Position numbers and translations under genes: made by a program. Of a DNA stretch of 64,000 nt, positions 57,794 through 64,000 are shown in pieces (the first letter of the stretch is position 1; each line of letters begins with the position of its first letter). The DNA is from Cryptomeria japonica (taxonomy: Eukaryota > Streptophyta > Pinopsida > Cupressales > Cupressaceae). The notes under the pieces were generated by a model. The model searched no databases. It saw nothing but the letters and a program-made list of their open reading frames with translations, and was not told where the DNA came from. The stretch is from positions 484,127,900 to 484,191,899 of the forward strand of contig NC_081406.1 in the NCBI RefSeq assembly GCF_030272615.1, written 5' to 3'.

Positions 57794-60700
57794 ATGTCAC
57801 CTAAGATCCAAGATCCCATCGTTGTTAAGAATGTTGAAAAGCCCTCACTAAAATACTCTTTAACTCCCAAAGTTGCATCTGAACTGGATGACAAAACTGC
57901 ATTTTCACTCATCCCGGATAGAGTGTTATTAGTCGAGGATGTGAGATTCTTCACCAAATGTCGTGTTGAAGAACTCGGTCATGTTGAAATCAAAGACACA
58001 TATGATGAATTGTGCACTGATGGAAAATTGGATAGGAAGTATGAACACATTAAGATCAAGGGATTAACTGAAGCCCTAACCTATCCCTGTGTGTTCAAAC
58101 CCCACTGGGTCAGGTTTGTTCTGAGTAGAGTTCATGATGACTTCATGTGGCTAGAAGAGAAACCATTTAAGATTACAAAGGAAATCATTCATTTGATCAC
58201 CGGTTACCCTATTTATGATCATGCCCAAGCTCAAAAGATGATATCACAGAAGGAATTGATCAGTTTAACCGGAGTGGAATCAGATTGTAGAGGACTGAAA
58301 TTGAACAATGTCACTGATGCAGAACTAAAATTTGCCATTAGAGTAATAGGTTACTATTTCTTCCAATCAGCAAGGGAAAATAGTGTACCCTGTGCAGCAG
58401 TAGACCTAGCATACAAAATTGTGAAAAAGGGAATGAAAATTGATCTATGTGAGGTGTTGTAGAAAAACCTGTTTGAGAATCTGAACACCATCAGGAAGCC
58501 GAAGAAGAACTCGGCTAATACACTAAAGTTTGGATCGCTACTTGTATGCATGTTTTTCTATTTTGAAAAATTCTTTCCATCAGTTGGTAAAGTTGTTTGG
58601 GAACTACACCGACCAATCACCCATCAGATCAATGACTTCATCAAGAAGCTAGGTGATAATTTTAATGATATTATGGATGATTACTTCAGTAAGTTTCAAG
58701 AGAAAATGCATAATAGGTACCAGATTCCACCTAAGCTAGTGGGGAAATACAAAGATGACATATGTTTTGAAGTAGACACTGATTACTATTATGTGAATGC
58801 TGTGGAACCAAGAACTCAATCTTTGTCCCTATGGGTTACGAGATTGATTTTGACATCACACAAAAACAAATTGATGCATTTCTTACATTATCAAGGCATG
58901 CTACCAAGCTTAGGTATGGAACCTATGAAGAAGTGAAAGAAAAAGTAAAAATGAGCATTGTAGTACCCAAAGCTACAAGAAAGGCAACAAAGATGATAAA
59001 GGCATTATCGGAGAAATTCGGGGAAGATTCTTCCTCCACACCTATCAAAGGCACTATAGCCATTACCGAAGAGGAATCTGAAGCCCAAGAGGTAGCTATA
59101 ACACTAAGCATCGAATTGCATAAGGGAAAAATGTTGAAAAGAAAGAAACATGATTCATCAAAGGCCTCACTGACTCCTCCAACAAAGCGACCTAACACTA
59201 GAGCATCTGCAGCTTCACCAAGTAAGAAAACAAAGAGTGTTATTGTTCCCAAGGTAACAAAAACTTACAAGAAATCTACTCGGAGACTCATTTTGGCAAA
59301 AGAGTCTAGTGACACCAAATCTGAGGATGCAAGCAAATTTCAGATTGTCAAGAGCAAGAAGGTAAATGTACATAGTGTTGAAATTTTTTGTACTAATCTG
59401 AAGGAATATGGTGGATTTGGAGGATTCAGATATGTTAAGTATGAATCCATAAATGAAGATGAAAAGAGACAAATAGAAGAAGCTGTCATCTGCACACTTC
59501 TGAAATTCTGATTGGTCCCATTAGAAGTCTCTAATTCTCTTCCAAAAGAATTATATGCACATATTGATAACAGGTTACAATATGCCCTGGACTCAGAGAA
59601 ACAGATCAGAGAAAGAAGTCTGGTACATCTCTTTCCTGACATGTCGGTAGCTGAAATAAAAGAACATCTGACAACCTACCACACAAAGTTCCTCGCCAAA
59701 CAAAAATCCTTGAAATTGATGAATGCGCTGTTTATTGAATTGGAAAATGAGACAAAAGAAAAGTGGTAGGAAATCTTTAGAAACAAGGATGCCGGTGAGC
59801 AAGCTGAAGTTGAAATAGTTGATGTCACCGAGCAAGATCTTGATGTTACCAAGCAAGACCTTGCTGACACCATTCAAATAGTTGAAGATATCATGGATAC
59901 AGAGGCACTTGAATAGGAAATGATAGAAGGCAATGCATATGCAAAACTTGTATCCAGTGAATCAGTCTTGGAACAAGTTCAGCCTTATCCACCGGTCAAT
60001 CAACCTATCTCAACCGAAGCCCCTCAGGATACGGATCAAGGCACTAAAGGTCACAAGTCTATAGAAAGAGAAGGTACTACTCAAGAATAGATGTCTCAGG
60101 ATCCTTATAGCATTGAAAATGTTGTAACTGAGACACCAAGTACCGAGACACCAAAGGACACTACAGAGGCTAAAGAAACCGACCAAAGTGTTGCCTCTAC
60201 CGAGCAACCTACCGAGGGTCATCAAGCCTCACAAGCCATTGTCTTAGTTCAATCAGTGAAAGCAAAAGAAAAGAAGATGAAAAAGCATAGTTTCAAAGTA
60301 GATTTGTCAAAACCAATAGTGTTGCCCAATGTTGATATATCCAAATTAAAGGGGCAAGCACTCATTGATTTCAGTGAACTATGCAAAGAAAAGGTCGAAC
60401 AAGAGAAGCAAATGGCTATTCAAAAGAAAAATAAAGTACTTCAGAAGGTGAAAGCACTCTTAACATATATGCTACCTAAATCTACAATAACCAAAGATGC
60501 AGCCATCCACATTCAACTGGATGAACTCCTAACCAAGATAGAGACATTTGGAGTAGATGCATCCGAATATTTGAGCAAGCTAAAAGACAAGGAGCTCACT
60601 GCAAAAATGATAGAAGAGGTATAGAAAGCTATAGCTATTGGCAAAGTCAATCTTGTCAAATTTATTGCTGAGTTGACCCCTCAACTCAAGCACATTCTTT

Positions 60701-61152
60701 ATTTGTTTTAGAAACTCTGTACATTTTCTTTATTCATTAAAGACATCAAAAATAAAACTAAAGCAATTGAGAAAGAGATCACCGATCTCTCAAATAAGTT
60801 GACCACAGAGCCCAATTCAGTTCAGAATTTGTATACAAAGTTACAACAGCTCATGGCTCAATAATTGGACCTAAGAAATGAAGAACACAAGATCAGGATG
60901 GACATAATGACACTTCAGACATTATTCCTTCCTCATCTTTCATCCATCCAAGAATAGATCAACCCAGCCACATAATTATCTACTACACAAGAGGGAAGCA
61001 CTTTAGATGGCTTAATATCATTATTGGCTGATATTCAAGTGCAAAATTCTTTAATGGACAGTGTAAAGGATGCCCTCTCTGTTGCTCTCACCAAAGCATG
61101 GACAAAGTACAAATCCATTTTTGACCAATTACCACCATCGAATGGTAACTAA
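57794..61152 (+). pseudogene. Element G ORF2, unknown protein shared with element E
   Basis: About 1120 codons from ATG 57794 to TAA 61150-61152. The N-terminal domain (57794-58900) has CRVEELGH, RFVLSRVHDDFMWLEEKPFK, KELISLTG, NSVPCAAVDLAYKIVKKG, LFENLNTI, LKFGSLLVCMFFYFEKFF, GKYKDDICF and AVEPR. Each has a counterpart in the same order in element E ORF2. A Lys/Ser/Thr-rich middle follows (59150-59300), then ELYAHIDNRLQYALDSEKQI at about 59550, a Glu/Thr-rich repeat region (59800-60230) and a helical C-terminus (60330-61150). Stops include 58460, 59509, 59767, 59915, 60088 and 60622, and a frame change lies near 58835. I know no family for it. Expected location is the retrotransposon particle or its RNA; that is inference. 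Confidence 0.75.
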
Positions 61153-61477
61153 ATTTTGATGTTTGTCAAAAAGGGGGAGTGATATAGTATTCAAAACATC
61201 AAAGCATAGTATCAAACGAAAGGAGTGTAGTATACAGGGGGAGTATACCAAGCAGAGTAAGCAGAGTATCCAAGAGTAGTGAACCAAGCAGTGAATAGAA
61301 CATCACCGAGCATACAAAATCAGAGTTTTGTACAGTATATTGATAAGGGGAGTATATCTGGTTATACTATTTTATTGACTAATATATATACTGTCAGTTT
61401 AGTCAAATTTTGCAAGTATATAGATTTTTGAGTTATAACTTTGAAAGTAGTTTTTGTCAAACATCTCAACTAATGTC
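61153..61477 (+). other. Element G 3' untranslated region
   Basis: No gene. Has an inner polypurine-like motif GTCAAAAAGGGGGAG at 61165-61179, 310 bases before the true tract, and an AGGGGGAGTATA word at about 61237. Confidence 0.7.
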
Positions 61478-61489
61478 AAAAGGGGAGAT
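61478..61489 (+). other. Element G polypurine tract
   Basis: AAAAGGGGAGAT directly before the 3' LTR. Confidence 0.88.
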
Positions 61490-62670
61490 TGTTATTACTT
61501 ATCAAGTTGCCATTAGTTTTATGTTCAAAGTTGTTCTATATACTCTAGTCAGTTATCTCTACCGAAATATTCAGTGGGTATGCATAGTCCAGTCGGTTAT
61601 AGTCAAGAGCCCAGTATGCACTGAGCTGTCTACCAAGTATTATTCCATGTCTACCGAGCAGCAAAGATGACACACCGAGTTGATATACACCAAGTGAAAC
61701 ATGTTACCAGATTCATTGAACCTGGACATACATATGAAAACGTGTTACAAGATCAAGGAACATAGAACTGTTATCACATTGGAAATTGCACTTAAAAGAT
61801 TGTGTATGATTTCGAGGTCATCTAACCAATGAAATATTTTGCATGGTTATTCATTCGATAAAACATGTTTGTAAGATCAAAGAAATTAATGGAACACCGA
61901 CATAAGAGATCTATTTATACAGCATGGATTGAGATCAAATATACACATGTAGGATGACAGAAAGGAAGATATAGAAATATATGAAGCAAGACATGTGAAA
62001 ACACTAAGTGTTATGACTGTTATAGAGACACAGAGGTCACTGAGAAGGATTTCAGGGAATAGTCAAAGAATAGAGTAAACAAAAGGGTTTATTGAGTTAC
62101 TATATGGGTTACCGAGGTATGCTATAAGCAAGGTAATCTTATTCTAAGCACATAGAATCTGCTATAACATTCCAGATGTAAAGTTGCAGATATTTGTAAT
62201 GATTTTATTGTAATATTTTGAAGTTGTAAGAGAAACCTTTAACAGGGTAAAAGACTCTAATCAAGTCTATAAATTGTAAAGCCTCTAACTAGGTGCAACA
62301 TTTAGATTAAGTGCTGTAAAATCCTTTAGCAAGGTAGATCTAACAAATCTTGATACTCCTAATAGGGTAAGCTATCAGAAATAGATAAACATGTAGCTCT
62401 AACCGAGCAATCTTTATTATTGCAGTAGTGAAGTTGTGGGTGCCATCCCCACCACAGTTTTTCTCTCTAACCAAGAGTTTCTACGTAACCAAAATATATG
62501 TGTTATGGAGTGAATCATGTATGATTGTTATTTATTTGTTTTAACGTTATATTATGTTACTGCACTATTCAGTTTATGCATAACAGTAAAGATATTGTTA
62601 AGAAAAGGATTTGAAGTACTGATTCACCCCTCCCCTCTTAGTACATTAGCTTTCCATATTGGGCCTAACA
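61490..62670 (+). repeat. Element G 3' LTR
   Basis: 1181 bp, colinear with the 5' LTR and followed by CCATG. Carries the same mini-hairpins (about 62231-62404) and C-rich-loop hairpin (about 62616-62644). Confidence 0.94.
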
Positions 62671-62675
62671 CCATG

Positions 62676-62953
62676 GTGACCCAGGGTTAAGATTGCGCGA
62701 GGTGGGCGGAAGGGTGGAGTTAGATGTAATAAATTTTGCAGAGTAGAATAAATGAAAGACAGAGTAAAACGGAGCAAGTGGGAGAAAAGTAAACTGAGTG
62801 GAGAAGATTGACTTCTCCACGTAGACACCAGGGTACTCCGATGGTGCCTGCTAGCCTTGGTCCTACTTCCTTCTTCAGGTCGCGGATGTAGGCACCGAAA
62901 AAGTGCAGCTCTCCATATATTTTTTAGAATCAACGTATCAAAATGGTACACCT
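62676..62953 (-). other. LINE-2 5' UTR
   Basis: About 280 bp between the right target duplication and the CCATG that held the ORF1 start codon. GC-richer than its flanks. As in other L1-type elements, an internal promoter would be expected here; none is identifiable by eye. Confidence 0.75.
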
Positions 62954-62966
62954 AAATGAAAGATAT

Positions 62967-64000
62967 TTTAAATTAAATCATCTTTTTATTATATAATTTA
63001 ATGTGATATAATTATATAATATTATATTTGTAGAATATATATATTTATGTAATTATATTATATTATTATATATAATTTTTAATTTGGAATTTAATTTAGA
63101 TTATTGATACAATCTAATCGGGTTTATTTGTAAAGTAATCATGAACATATAATTAGGGGGTTAATTTTTATGTGATTGATTTAACCTTATTGGACAAATG
63201 AAAAAATTGATTTATTTGTATTAATATAGTTGTATTTTCTTATTGTCTGGAAAATCTTTAATTGCAAGTTATTTGTGCTTTTGGTTGTTTTAAGAAAAGA
63301 TTGCTTGTATTAGGATCTTGTGTGAATGGTGGTTGCAGTCAATCTTAATTTCATTGTAATTTTGGTTGAGTTGTCATTATGTTCTATGTTATTTCTCCTT
63401 GGTCAGGTGTTGTTGTATAACCTTATTGATATGAACCATTGTGTGTTTTGTCCAAATGGTCAATCTTGGGTTAGTGATTGTGTATCCTTCACCTGTGCTT
63501 TGTCAGAATTGTTTATGGTTGTTTGTTTCACCATAGAGTTCTCGTAGAGAGAGACCTTTCCTATTAGTGTCCTATGAGAGAGAGTGGCTTTCAAGTGGGG
63601 ACCATGCCCAAAGTGGATGACAGGAAAACCCATCGGAAGTTAGTTAAAAAGTGATAACCTAATAATTGATTAGGGGGTGGGTAGAATAAATATTAATTAA
63701 GATAATGTACCTTGTGCATAGGTGAGTTCTTGTACAAGGCTCATAATGTTATGAGAAGGCCTGGAATGGCAGACTTACCACCTTGTCTTCACAAAAGGAT
63801 TGGTAGGGTTTGCATGAGACAATTGAAACCGGAGGCTCGGGAGAGGTTACCAGGAGAAACCAAGGATGGGGGCCGGGACCTATGGAGGTTGTACCATGGT
63901 ATCCATCTTAAGCTATGTGATGGCACTCTCTCCTTAGAGTCACTAGTGTTTTGTGAGTTGAGTTACATGGATGTTTGCAGAGTCTTGTAGTCCTTTCATA
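62967..64000. other. Unassigned right flank
   Basis: AT-rich up to about 63250, then mixed. A 92-codon open frame at 63712-63990 has no recognisable domain and sits in sequence that looks like retrotransposon LTR or UTR (TAATTAGGGGGTGGG, repeated GAGAGAG). I see no supported gene. Confidence 0.4.

Larger units (their letters stand above)
54687..62670 (+). mobile_element. Element G, pol-less LTR element with two unusual ORFs, TSD CCATG
   Basis: 7984 bp with exact duplications CCATG at 54682-54686 and 62671-62675. LTRs are 54687-55846 and 61490-62670. The interior has a tRNA-Met primer site, ORF1 with coiled coil and five CCHC knuckles, a 550-bp spacer, ORF2 of about 1120 codons and a polypurine tract. 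No protease, integrase, RT or RNase H motif appears in any frame. It shares both ORFs with element E, but the LTR sequences differ between the two outside the common boxes. They are therefore separate families with the same gene content. Confidence 0.93.
48790..62953 (-). mobile_element. LINE-2, full-length L1-type element, 13-bp TSD
   Basis: Flanked by AAATGAAAGATAT at 48777-48789 and 62954-62966. In coding order: 5' UTR 62953-62676, ORF1 54685-53107, ORF2 53015-49163, 3' UTR to about 48850, then a (TA)n tail. Element G (54687-62670 with TSD CCATG) lies at the ORF1 start codon. Without G the element is about 6.2 kb, full length for this class. It lacks the RNase H that LINE-1 has, so the two LINEs belong to different lineages. 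Confidence 0.92.

Noticed and set aside
63712-63990. Possible small host gene (92 codons)
   Set aside because: No recognisable domain, no start context or neighbours to support it, and surrounded by sequence that looks like retroelement UTR.
1-64000. tRNA, rRNA or small RNA genes
   Set aside because: No cloverleaf or rRNA-like sequence was seen. The recurring TGGTATCAGAGC is the primer binding site next to LTRs, not a tRNA gene.

Overview
The window is plant nuclear DNA made almost entirely of transposable elements. No host gene, rRNA, tRNA or CRISPR array could be supported. The evidence for a plant is: Ty1/copia elements primed by initiator tRNA-Met (TGGTATCAGAGC beside five LTRs), L1-type LINEs with a DUF4283/zinc-knuckle ORF1 and a plant-style RNase H, and TTTAGGG motifs. 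The depth of nesting suggests a large-genome seed plant, perhaps a gymnosperm; that is inference.

Layout. LINE-1 (minus strand) runs from about 43.72 kb to the left edge but is cut into three pieces. Copia element A (3594-24472, minus, TSD GAAAG) splits its reverse transcriptase. Element E (25624-40919, minus, TSD about AGGTC) splits it upstream of the RT. A's 3' LTR was entered by copia element B (from 3640, plus). B was entered by solo LTR C (9235-17832, TSD AATTA). C was entered by gypsy-like element D (9672-17459, TSD ACCCC). E's 3' LTR was entered by copia element F (26355-34045, plus, TSD CTAGA). The nest is five levels deep. From 43.8 to 48.8 kb lie a plus-strand LINE RNase H fragment, a decayed coding fragment, a probable LTR (H) and AT-rich DNA. 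A second, essentially full-length LINE-2 (48790-62953, minus, 13-bp TSD) is interrupted at its ORF1 start codon by element G (54687-62670, plus, TSD CCATG). The last kilobase is unassigned.

How the parts relate. A, B and F carry decayed gag-protease-integrase-RT-RNase H polyproteins. D has gag and a protease-like region but no pol. E and G have complete LTRs, tRNA-Met primer sites and polypurine tracts but no protease, integrase, RT or RNase H. Instead, both carry the same two-gene set: a coiled-coil protein with three to five zinc knuckles, and a protein of more than 1000 residues that I cannot assign. This pair is the strongest candidate for an undescribed system and presumably borrows the pol proteins of A/B/F-type elements.

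A second pattern cuts across families. The transcribed part of the LTRs carries arrays of very small hairpins with a constant loop (YTAACM) and variable but self-complementary stems. These are followed by a GTGGG box and a C-rich-loop hairpin whose stem also covaries. It looks like a structured RNA leader shared by autonomous and non-autonomous elements.
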